From the NCBI RefSeq assembly GCF_042683665.1, contig NZ_JBHUOO010000046.1: DNA of 64,000 bases. One strand, given 5' to 3'. Positions 45,546 through 53,343 of this stretch are shown piece after piece (position 1 is the stretch's first letter; each line of letters begins with the position of its first letter). A program made the position numbers and the translations under genes. The notes under the pieces were generated by a model. It searched no databases, had not been told where the DNA came from, and worked only from the letters and a program-made list of their open reading frames with translations. The stretch is from Leeuwenhoekiella polynyae (GTDB lineage Bacteria; Bacteroidota; Bacteroidia; Flavobacteriales; Flavobacteriaceae).

Positions 45546-46598
45546 TTACTGTTTTAAAACTGAAGCATTAGTAATTAATACTTCTAATTGAGAAGCACTC
45601 TCTTGAAGTGCTCTGGTATTTTTAAAATTATGTTCTTGTAATATAGTTTCAGCTTTTGCTGCTCGAATTCCACTTTTGCAGAAGACTAAATAGGCTTGCT
45701 CTTTATCCAACTGATTCAATGTTTCTTTAAAATTAGATAGGGGCAGCTCAAGAATATTTTGATGTTGTATTCGTGGGTGTTCATTCAATTCCCGAACATC
45801 TATCAATGTATACTTTTCTAATAGACTCGGATGGAATGACTCAGGTTCTATTTTTTCTGAAGTATATTCAGTATCGAAAAATTCGTGTGTAATTTCAATC
45901 TGTTCATTTTTAGAAAATTGAAACTTGTGCTGACTGGCAGTAAGCGTATTATATATCAGTAACTCTCCTGAAAGCACGTTCTCACTGCCTAAAATAATTT
46001 TCAATACTTCTTGTGCCTGCATCATTCCAATCAAACCTACACTCGTTCCTAAAACTCCTGCTTCAGCACAACTTGGCACTTCAATAGCTTTAGGGAATAA
46101 GCAACGATACGTAGGGCCATTACTATAATTAAATACTGAAACCTGACCTTCAAACCGGTGTATGCTTCCGTAAACAAAAGGTTTTCCTGTTAATACAGCG
46201 GCATCATTTATAAGATATCTAATTGCTATACGATCTGTTGCATCAACAATAATATCATATTTTTCAAATAGTTGTAATGCATTTTCAGCCGTTAAATATT
46301 CAGTATAGACAGTTATGCTGCAAGCCGGATTTTGGTTGTTTAGAAAAACTTGAGCTTCTTCAGCTTTAAACTTCCCTATAGAATTATTAGAAAATAAGAT
46401 CTGTCTGTGCAAATTAGACTCTTCAACACGATCACCATCAACAATTCCTAAGTTTCCAATTCCAGAGGCAACCAGATAGGGGAGTAGAGCACAACCGAGA
46501 CCTCCAGCGCCAATAACAAGCACTCGGGCTTCAGTCAGTTTTTGCTGACCTTTTTCTCCTATTTGAGGAAGTATTATTTGGCGTTGATATCTACTCAT
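45546..46598 (-). CDS. moeB: MoeB/ThiF-type adenylyltransferase with C-terminal rhodanese domain
   Basis: 350 residues. The N-terminal ThiF/E1-like domain (RYQRQIILPQIGEKGQQKL, VLVIGAGGLGCALLPYL, IVDGDRVEESNLHRQILF, DATDRIAIRYLIND) adenylates the MoaD C-terminus. The C-terminal rhodanese domain (about 258-345) has the sulphur-carrying Cys in LVFCKSGIRAAKA. The fusion suggests it both activates MoaD and supplies sulphur. It lies 9 bp after moaD, its likely substrate. Confidence 0.94.
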   Translation of the reverse strand: MSRYQRQIILPQIGEKGQQKLTEARVLVIGAGGLGCALLPYLVASGIGNLGIVDGDRVEESNLHRQILFSNNSIGKFKAEEAQVFLNNQNPACSITVYTEYLTAENALQLFEKYDIIVDATDRIAIRYLINDAAVLTGKPFVYGSIHRFEGQVSVFNYSNGPTYRCLFPKAIEVPSCAEAGVLGTSVGLIGMMQAQEVLKIILGSENVLSGELLIYNTLTASQHKFQFSKNEQIEITHEFFDTEYTSEKIEPESFHPSLLEKYTLIDVRELNEHPRIQHQNILELPLSNFKETLNQLDKEQAYLVFCKSGIRAAKAETILQEHNFKNTRALQESASQLEVLITNASVLKQ

Positions 46599-46607
46599 AT
46601 TAGTTAG

Positions 46608-46847
46608 TTAACCACCTGCATAAGGAGGTAATAATGCAATCACATCTCCATCATTCAATTTTTTTGACTCTTCCTGATCTATCAAGACATCATTTATTGC
46701 CAGTTGAAACGGAATGTGACTTATAGGGTTATTTTGTTTCATTTGCTCTAGTAATTCATTAGAATTCTTCACGTCAATCTCTTGGGTTTCTTCGTGATTA
46801 CCCATCACATCAACCAATTGTCCAAAATATTTTAGTGTAACTTTCAT
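46608..46847 (-). CDS. moaD: Molybdopterin synthase sulphur carrier MoaD
   Basis: 79 residues from ATG 46845-46847, one base after the mobA stop; a longer frame would begin at TTG 46856 and overlap mobA. The ubiquitin-like fold starts MKVTLKYFGQLVDVMG and ends LLPPYAGG, the diglycine that is adenylated and thiocarboxylated. Partner of MoaE. Confidence 0.95.
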   Translation of the reverse strand: MKVTLKYFGQLVDVMGNHEETQEIDVKNSNELLEQMKQNNPISHIPFQLAINDVLIDQEESKKLNDGDVIALLPPYAGG

Positions 46848-46848
46848 A

Positions 46849-47421
46849 CTATTCAATTTGCTCCAGTTGTTTCAATTCTTCAGGAAAATTAATGTTGGTT
46901 AGTGACTTAGAGTCTTCTATTTCGATCTCCTGATACTGGTGTTCTTTTATAAAATTTATAAGTTTTAAACGGTCATTTTCTATAGCATTTTCTATAGCTG
47001 ATAAAAGGCTTTTTGAATAAATCCCGACTAAAGGATGCCAGTTTTTACCAGAGGTTGCAAAAGATATTTTAGCATCATTTTCTGCCTTTTTCAAAAGGGT
47101 AAATAGTGTATCAACAGTTAGGAGTGGAATATCACAACTCAGCATAAAAACCTTTTCACTTTGTGTATGATTGAGCGCTGTTTGAATACCTCCCAACGGA
47201 CCTCTGTCTTTATAATTATCACTAAGCAAAGGAAATCCAAAACTCAAGTAATCCTGATTATCTGTCACTAAAAAAATATTAATTGTAATTTTTTTTAAAG
47301 AACTGATAATATTAGTAATAAGTGGCTTATCTTGAAGTATTACTAAACCTTTATCTCTGCCCATACGGGAGCTTTTTCCTCCACATAAAATATAAGCTGG
47401 TATGTTAGCTAAAGCATTCAT
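46849..47421 (-). CDS. mobA: Molybdenum cofactor guanylyltransferase MobA
   Basis: 190 residues with the nucleotidyltransferase signature YILCGGKSSRMGRDKGLV at the N-terminus, LLSDNYKDRGPLGGIQTAL, and FMLSCDIPLLTVDTL, whose Asp coordinates Mg. It converts Mo-molybdopterin to the bis-guanine-dinucleotide form required by DMSO-reductase-family enzymes such as the YdeP-type protein at 49191. Packed 4 bp after the ModE-like gene. Confidence 0.94.
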   Translation of the reverse strand: MNALANIPAYILCGGKSSRMGRDKGLVILQDKPLITNIISSLKKITINIFLVTDNQDYLSFGFPLLSDNYKDRGPLGGIQTALNHTQSEKVFMLSCDIPLLTVDTLFTLLKKAENDAKISFATSGKNWHPLVGIYSKSLLSAIENAIENDRLKLINFIKEHQYQEIEIEDSKSLTNINFPEELKQLEQIE

Positions 47422-47425
47422 AAAA

Positions 47426-47767
47426 CTAGCTTTTGACCTCTTTTAGCGTATTAAATTTTTCATTTAAAAATGCTTCACACGCTTTGTTTAGCGTTTCAAA
47501 TTCTTCTATCATTTTGTGGCCATAATCTGTAATAGCCGTCCCGCCACCATCTTTACCACCAGTATTTGTAATTACGAGAGGTTGTGATGAGCTGGTGTTC
47601 ATTGTGTTTATGAGATTCCATGCCTTTTTATAAGACATCCCGATGGCTTTTGCCGCAGCACTTATTGATCGTGTTTCGGCCACTTTTTTAAGTAAGATTA
47701 CACGACCATAGCCTAAGAAAACTTCTCCTTCTTTTTCAATCCAAATTCTGCTTTTTACTTGTTTCAT
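47426..47767 (-). CDS. ModE-type winged helix-turn-helix protein
   Basis: 113 residues corresponding to the DNA-binding half of ModE (GRVILLKKVAETRSISAAAKAIGMSYKKAW, split; NTGGKDGGGTAITDYG). The molybdate-binding TOBE/Mop domains are absent, so molybdate sensing would need another route. It lies inside the Moco operon, 2 bp after moeA, and is a plausible local regulator of the operon or of the divergent molybdoenzyme (inference). Confidence 0.9.
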   Translation of the reverse strand: MKQVKSRIWIEKEGEVFLGYGRVILLKKVAETRSISAAAKAIGMSYKKAWNLINTMNTSSSQPLVITNTGGKDGGGTAITDYGHKMIEEFETLNKACEAFLNEKFNTLKEVKS

Positions 47768-47769
47768 AT

Positions 47770-48945
47770 TTAAAAGCTTAGATCTATATAATTTACCAGA
47801 TCACCTGTCTTTAATGCAGTTTCTGTTTCAGGAACGACAAGTAAAGCATTGCTCAGAGCATAGGTGTTGAGCATAGAGCTCGCTTGCCCGGTGTAAGGTG
47901 TGATTTTAGTAGTTGAAACGCCCGCTTTTAAGAAGAGGGTTTTGCCAATCTTGTTGTTTATATCTTCAGTAAGTTCTGCTTTTCGTTCATTTAGGAAGGG
48001 TTTTAAACTACCCATTCTGCTATGTAAATGCGGTAATACATATATATAAAATGCCGTAAGGCTAGAAGCCGGATTACCAGGTAAGCCAAAAACTGATCTA
48101 TTTTCAGTTGTACCAAACCATAAGGGTTTTCCGGGTTTTTGATTTACTTTATAAAAGTGTTCTTTAACGCAATTATTCAGTAATGCTTTTTGCACAAAAT
48201 CATAATCACCTACTGAAATTCCGCCGGAAACCAAGAGAACATCAGAATGTTGTAGTGCTTTTTTAACTGCTTCTTGAGTGGCTGCTAGTGTATCTTCAGC
48301 TTTTGAGATTTGAACCTCAGTAATACCTATTCGGCTTAAAGCATTTTTAAGCATTATCCCGTTGCTCTCATAAATATGATTGGGTTTTAACGGGGTACCG
48401 GGTTTTTGCAATTCATTACCCGTCGTTAAAATTGTCACCGAAGGTTTGCGGTAAACTTCAATTTGCGTAATACCGAGACCAGCTAAAAAACCTATTGTAG
48501 CCTCATTAACCTGATGCCCTTTTTTAAGTACATGAGTTCCCTCGGTAATTTGCTCACCAACAGGTCTGACATTAGCTTTTCTATTTGGTAACCTTTCAAG
48601 AATGAGTTCGTCTCCACTACGTATGGTATGTTCTTGTATAACAACAGTATCAGCAGCATCAGGAACCGGTGCTCCTGTAAAAATACGAATTGCTTCTCCT
48701 TCTTTCAGGTCAGGGATTTGAGTATCGCCGGCTTGTACCTGCCCTACGATTTTTAATTGAGTTTTACCGGTATGAATAAAGGCATAACCGTCCATCGCAG
48801 ATTGTCTAAAGGAGGGAAGGTTGATTGGTGCCATTAAATCTTCAGCTAAAAAATAACCGAACGTATTTTCAAGATCAACCGTTACAGTATCAAGTTGTTT
48901 TGCATTCTGAATGATAAGTTTTTGAGCTTCGGTTACTGAAATCAT
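47770..48945 (-). CDS. moeA: Molybdopterin molybdotransferase MoeA
   Basis: 391 residues, family length. It inserts molybdate into adenylylated molybdopterin made by MoaB. Blocks: LPSFRQSAMDGYAF, AIRIFTGAPVPDAADTVVIQE in parts, VTILTTGNEL, VSGGISVGDYDFVQKAL, WFGTTENRSVFGLPGNPASS in parts. It is the first recognised gene of the operon, so the promoter should lie in 48946-49190. Confidence 0.96.
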   Translation of the reverse strand: MISVTEAQKLIIQNAKQLDTVTVDLENTFGYFLAEDLMAPINLPSFRQSAMDGYAFIHTGKTQLKIVGQVQAGDTQIPDLKEGEAIRIFTGAPVPDAADTVVIQEHTIRSGDELILERLPNRKANVRPVGEQITEGTHVLKKGHQVNEATIGFLAGLGITQIEVYRKPSVTILTTGNELQKPGTPLKPNHIYESNGIMLKNALSRIGITEVQISKAEDTLAATQEAVKKALQHSDVLLVSGGISVGDYDFVQKALLNNCVKEHFYKVNQKPGKPLWFGTTENRSVFGLPGNPASSLTAFYIYVLPHLHSRMGSLKPFLNERKAELTEDINNKIGKTLFLKAGVSTTKITPYTGQASSMLNTYALSNALLVVPETETALKTGDLVNYIDLSF

Positions 48946-49014
48946 ACATTTAAAGCGTTATGTCTTAGCGAATATAACGATATGTTTTAGCAGTTAGGTA
49001 AGGATTACCAGCTA

Positions 49015-49101
49015 TTAACAGCTTTTTATCAATTTGAAATAACTTGCTAATTCATCGATACCTGTTTTCTTTGAAGCTTTTAGTTTTTTCTTAGTAGTCA
49101 T
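49015..49101 (-). CDS. Possible 28-residue basic peptide upstream of moeA
   Basis: A short frame with ATG 49099-49101 and TAA 49015-49017 encodes a peptide starting MTTKKKLKASKK and ending FKLIKSC. It is co-directional with moeA and 69 bp upstream of it. It could be a true small protein, a leader peptide, or chance. No homologue is recognised. Confidence 0.25.
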   Translation of the reverse strand: MTTKKKLKASKKTGIDELASYFKLIKSC

Positions 49102-49190
49102 CCCTATATTTTATGGTTAAATTGATTGAAAATAAATGGGAGAATTACAGCGTGTTTCTTCTCTGATTGTAAACGAATTAAAAGATCAAA

Positions 49191-51512
49191 ATGGCTAACG
49201 ACTTTAAGAGAAATGTATCTATAACGGGAATTGAAGAATTTACTAATATAAGATTAGGAGAACCTGTGCGTGATGCAGCAGGAATGCTGGGGGTTAAGGA
49301 AGCGCTGAAACACGGCTTTAAAGAAATGGGTGTTTTAAGATCTATGGGTGCATTGCTCAAAATGAATCAGAAAGATGGTTTTGATTGTCCCAGTTGTGCG
49401 TGGCCAGATCCTGAAAACAGATCTCCGGTAGCTGAATATTGTGAAAATGGAGCCAAGGCACTAGCTGATGAAGCAACTACTGCAAAGGCAGATGCTGGTT
49501 TGTTTAAAAAATGGACGGTTGAAGAATTATCTCAACTTTCGGACTACGAACTCAATAAATTTGGGCGTTTGATAGAGCCATTAGTTCTTAGGCCCAATAG
49601 TGTGCACTATGAGCCAATTACCTGGACAGAAGCTTATGGTTTAATCGCTAAACACCTTGAAAGATTAGATCATCCTGACGAAGCGATCTTTTATACGTCT
49701 GGCCGCTCTAGCAATGAAGCTGCATTTTTATACGGGATGTTTGCTAGAGCTTTTGGTACTAATAATATGCCCGACTGCTCCAATATGTGCCACGAGTCTA
49801 GTGGTGTAGCGCTGGGTGAAACTTTAGGAATAGGTAAGGGGTCAACTGTTTTAGAAGATTTATATGAAGCTGAAGTAATCATCATTGCTGGTCAAAATCC
49901 GGGAACTAATCATCCGCGTATGATGTCTGCTCTGGAAAAATGTAAAAATAACGGAGGAAAGATAATCAGTATCAATCCGCTGGAAGAGTCAGGGTTGGTG
50001 AATTTTAAAAATCCGCAGCATTTAAGTGGCACCCTTGGTGGTGGCGTGCAGATGGCAGATTTGCATCTTCCCGTACAGATCAATCAGGATATTCCGCTGA
50101 TGAAATTGATTCTTAAAAAGTTAGCCACTTTAGATTCTATAGATCAAAAGGTTTTTGACCATGCTTTTATAGAAAAATATACCGCCGGTTATGATGCGTT
50201 TTTAGAGGACATCATGCAATACGATGAAGCAGATCTGTTAGCCCGTGCCGGTGTGCAGGAATCTGATGTGAACAAAGCCGTAGCAATGCTTCGTAATTCT
50301 GAACGAATTATTGTTTGCTGGGCTATGGGATTAACTCAACATAAGAATGGTGTAGAAAATATACGAGAGTTTGTAAACCTGTTATTATTAAAAGGAGCCT
50401 TAGGAAAACCTGGCGCCGGTACCTGTCCGGTAAGAGGTCATAGCAATGTACAAGGTGACCGTAGTGTGGGTATTCAGCATTTTGTTGACGAAGCGATGAA
50501 TGCGCGGATAAAAGAATTTATGTATTTTAATCCGCCTACCAAAAAAGGATTAGATGTGGTTGAGTCTATGGAAGCGATGCACGACGGCAAAGCAAAAGCA
50601 TTCTTTTGCCTAGGTGGGAATTTCCTGATGGCCGCCTCAGACACAAAATATACCGCTGAAGCCATACAGAACTGCGAGCTTTCAGTACAAATAAGTACAA
50701 AACTTAATAGAACCCATTTGGTTACTGGCAAAACGGCTTTGATCCTACCAACACTAGGACGTTCCGAGAAAGATAACATCAAAGGAAAACAGCAATACTT
50801 TACCGTAGAAAATAGTATGGGAAAAGTGAGTCAGTCTAAAGGAATTCTAAAACCAGCTTCAGGAAATGTAAAAAGTGAACCACTTATAATTGCCGAGATA
50901 GCCGATGCCTATTTTAAAAGTAACCATCCTGTAAATTGGATGGCAATGGGAGAAGATTATGGGATTATAAGAGAATATATTGACCTCGTAGCTAAAGGCT
51001 TTAATGATACTTCTAAGCGCTCTGAAGGTCACGGGTATTATTTGCCTAACAATGTGCGTAATCTTGATTTTAGTATGCTTCCGGGAGGGAGAGCACAAAT
51101 TACGGTTAATAAGTTACCGCAGCATACTTTAGCAGAAGATGAATTTATGTTGATGACCATTAGATCACATGACCAGTTCAACACGACAATTTATGGCCTT
51201 GACGATAGATATCGTGGAGTTTATAATGAACGTCGAGTAGTTTTTATGAACCAAAAGGATATGGATAAACTTGGTTTGCAAAAATTAGATGTGGTTGATA
51301 TCACAAGTGAATATGATGGCATACTGCGTAAAGCGAATAAATTTCTAATGATACCTTATAATATCCCAAAAGGGAATATCGCTTCATATTTTCCCGAAAC
51401 TAATATTTTGGTTCCGTACAATCATTTTGCAGAACGTAGTCAAACACCAATTAGTAAATCTGTGAGAGTGAAAATTCATAAACAAATCAAAAAAGTAGAT
51501 GAATTGGTTTAA
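49191..51512 (+). CDS. FdhF/YdeP-family molybdopterin oxidoreductase
   Basis: 773 residues of the DMSO-reductase superfamily, YdeP branch (formate-dehydrogenase-alpha-like). The N-terminus has GFDCPSCAWPDPE in place of a full four-cysteine Fe-S motif; Moco-binding segments include FYTSGRSSNEAAFLYGMFARAFGTNNMPDCSNMCHESSG in parts, AGQNPGTNHPRM, GTCPVRGHSNVQGDR, and the C-terminal dinucleotide domain (MTIRSHDQFNTTIYGLDDRY in parts). No Tat signal is seen, so it is probably cytoplasmic. No electron-transfer subunit is adjacent. It is divergent from the Moco operon that makes its cofactor. YdeP in E. coli is linked to acid resistance; the substrate is unknown. Confidence 0.93.
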   Translation: MANDFKRNVSITGIEEFTNIRLGEPVRDAAGMLGVKEALKHGFKEMGVLRSMGALLKMNQKDGFDCPSCAWPDPENRSPVAEYCENGAKALADEATTAKADAGLFKKWTVEELSQLSDYELNKFGRLIEPLVLRPNSVHYEPITWTEAYGLIAKHLERLDHPDEAIFYTSGRSSNEAAFLYGMFARAFGTNNMPDCSNMCHESSGVALGETLGIGKGSTVLEDLYEAEVIIIAGQNPGTNHPRMMSALEKCKNNGGKIISINPLEESGLVNFKNPQHLSGTLGGGVQMADLHLPVQINQDIPLMKLILKKLATLDSIDQKVFDHAFIEKYTAGYDAFLEDIMQYDEADLLARAGVQESDVNKAVAMLRNSERIIVCWAMGLTQHKNGVENIREFVNLLLLKGALGKPGAGTCPVRGHSNVQGDRSVGIQHFVDEAMNARIKEFMYFNPPTKKGLDVVESMEAMHDGKAKAFFCLGGNFLMAASDTKYTAEAIQNCELSVQISTKLNRTHLVTGKTALILPTLGRSEKDNIKGKQQYFTVENSMGKVSQSKGILKPASGNVKSEPLIIAEIADAYFKSNHPVNWMAMGEDYGIIREYIDLVAKGFNDTSKRSEGHGYYLPNNVRNLDFSMLPGGRAQITVNKLPQHTLAEDEFMLMTIRSHDQFNTTIYGLDDRYRGVYNERRVVFMNQKDMDKLGLQKLDVVDITSEYDGILRKANKFLMIPYNIPKGNIASYFPETNILVPYNHFAERSQTPISKSVRVKIHKQIKKVDELV

Positions 51513-51627
51513 AAAAATCTAATAACACCCGATATTTAATCGATTTACCTACTATATTTAAGTTATAAATTATTGATAATGCTAATTGAATTTAACCTTA
51601 GTAATAGTATTCATTAAAAGAATTATT

Positions 51628-53208
51628 TTGAAATTAAAAGTATTCATTTCTTTTGTTGTTCTTGCATCTATAGCAAGCGCTACATTTTTAATAAGCTGGA
51701 AGGATAAACCCCTTAACCTTGTTCAAAGTGAAAGTACTGCGATCAATCTATATTTAGATTCTAAAACAACCTTTCAATATATAGACAATTTCGGGGCATC
51801 TGATGCTTGGTCTGTACAGTTTGTGGGTAGAAACTGGCCCTTATCAAAACGCGAGAAAATTGCAGATCTGCTTTTTAGTACAGAAAATGATAGTTCTGCT
51901 AATCCTAAAGGAATAGGCTTGAGTCTCTGGAGGTTTAATCTAGGTGCAGGAAGCGCAGAACAGGGTGATGAAAGTGGTATAAAAGATGAGTGGAGAAGAG
52001 CTGAATCTTTTTACGGAGAAGGTGATACTTATGATTGGGATAAGCATCAAGGGCAAGTGTGGTTTGCAAATGCTGCAAAACAGAGAGGAGTTAAAGATCT
52101 TTTGCTTTTTTCCAATAGTCCGCCGGTTAAATTTACACGTAATAATAAGGCCTATACTAGTAATAAAAACAGATCTAATCTCAGAGCTAAGAATTATAGC
52201 GACTTTGCTAAGTATTTGGCAGACGTAGCGCAACAATTAGAGAAAAATGGCTTAAAAGTAAATTATATAAGTCCGGTTAACGAGCCTCAATGGGACTGGG
52301 CAGACGGTGGTCAGGAGGGTACTCCATTTTGGAACCATGAGATTTCAGATTTAGTACGTGCTTTAGATTATGAATTAGAAAGCAGAAACCTGGATAATAC
52401 ATTTATAGACATCGCAGAAACGGCTCAAATTAACTATCTAACAGAGTCTGGAAACAAAACGGGTAGAGGAGATGTGATTAATTCATTTTTTGATAATTCT
52501 TCAGAAAATTACTTAGGACACCTAGCACACGTGAATCCAGCAGTTTCGGCACACAGCTACTTTACAACTTCACCTTTTAAAAATATGGTGAAGCAACGTC
52601 AAGATTTAGGTGATGCAATTGCAGAAGTTTCAGATTTACACTTTTGGATGAGTGAATACTGTATTCTGGGTGATAATAATGGTGAAATAAACGGAAACGG
52701 TAGAGACTTAGGAATGGATTCAGCATTATATATGGCTCAGGTGATTCATAGTGATCTCGTTTTTGCAAACGCAAGTGCCTGGCATTGGTGGACTGCTATT
52801 TCTGCTTATGACTATAAAGACGGTTTGGTTTATATTGACAAGAACAAATATGATGGTAATTTTTATGAAAGTAAAATGTTATGGGCTTTAGGTAATTACA
52901 GCAGGTTCATCAGACCGGGATATCAACGAGTAGCCCTTAAAGGATTTGAGCAAGATATACTTAATGAAGATTTCGTTTATTCAGCATATAAAAGTCCTGA
53001 TGATTCAAGAACAGTACTTGTTTTTATCAATTCTGCTTTAGAAAACAAAATAATCAACCTCAACTTTGAGGAGGAAGTAAAACCTTTTACGGTTGAAAGT
53101 TATGTGACATCAGAGGGTTCTGATCTTGAAAAAATACAACTCTTTAAACATGAAGAGTTAAGAATTCCATCACGTTCAGTAACTACCATAATACTAAATA
53201 CTGAATGA
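51628..53208 (+). CDS. Glycoside hydrolase family 30 enzyme (endo-beta-1,6-galactanase-like)
   Basis: About 526 residues. The frame is open from TTG 51586, but TTG 51628 gives a clean signal peptide (KLKVFISFVVLASIASA), so I chose it; no in-frame ATG exists at the start. The TIM barrel begins QYIDNFGASDAWSVQF; the acid/base Glu is in YISPVNEPQWDW and the nucleophile Glu in FWMSEYCIL; SLWRFNLGAGSAEQGD and SAWHWWTAIS are other family blocks, and a beta-sandwich follows. These motifs resemble GH30 enzymes acting on beta-1,6-galactan or related chains more than xylanases. It stands alone and ends with a terminator. Confidence 0.85.
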   Translation: MKLKVFISFVVLASIASATFLISWKDKPLNLVQSESTAINLYLDSKTTFQYIDNFGASDAWSVQFVGRNWPLSKREKIADLLFSTENDSSANPKGIGLSLWRFNLGAGSAEQGDESGIKDEWRRAESFYGEGDTYDWDKHQGQVWFANAAKQRGVKDLLLFSNSPPVKFTRNNKAYTSNKNRSNLRAKNYSDFAKYLADVAQQLEKNGLKVNYISPVNEPQWDWADGGQEGTPFWNHEISDLVRALDYELESRNLDNTFIDIAETAQINYLTESGNKTGRGDVINSFFDNSSENYLGHLAHVNPAVSAHSYFTTSPFKNMVKQRQDLGDAIAEVSDLHFWMSEYCILGDNNGEINGNGRDLGMDSALYMAQVIHSDLVFANASAWHWWTAISAYDYKDGLVYIDKNKYDGNFYESKMLWALGNYSRFIRPGYQRVALKGFEQDILNEDFVYSAYKSPDDSRTVLVFINSALENKIINLNFEEEVKPFTVESYVTSEGSDLEKIQLFKHEELRIPSRSVTTIILNTE

Positions 53209-53282
53209 ACCAGCGAAAAATAAAAACACCTGTTTAAATGTTAATTACAAGTGTGTTATTTTACCATTAAACAGCAACGAGA

Positions 53283-53308
53283 CCTCAATTTTATTGAGGC
53301 TTTTTTTT
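53283..53308 (+). terminator. Rho-independent terminator of the GH30 gene
   Basis: CCTCAAT pairs with ATTGAGG around a TTT loop, followed by C and eight T residues. Confidence 0.88.
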
Positions 53309-53343
53309 ATCAGCTAAAATCAATTAGTACTAGAACTAGTATA

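Noticed and set aside
49178..49360. Minus-strand 60-codon frame opposite the start of the YdeP-type gene
   Set aside because: It is antisense to a well-conserved coding region and has no promoter or recognisable motif.
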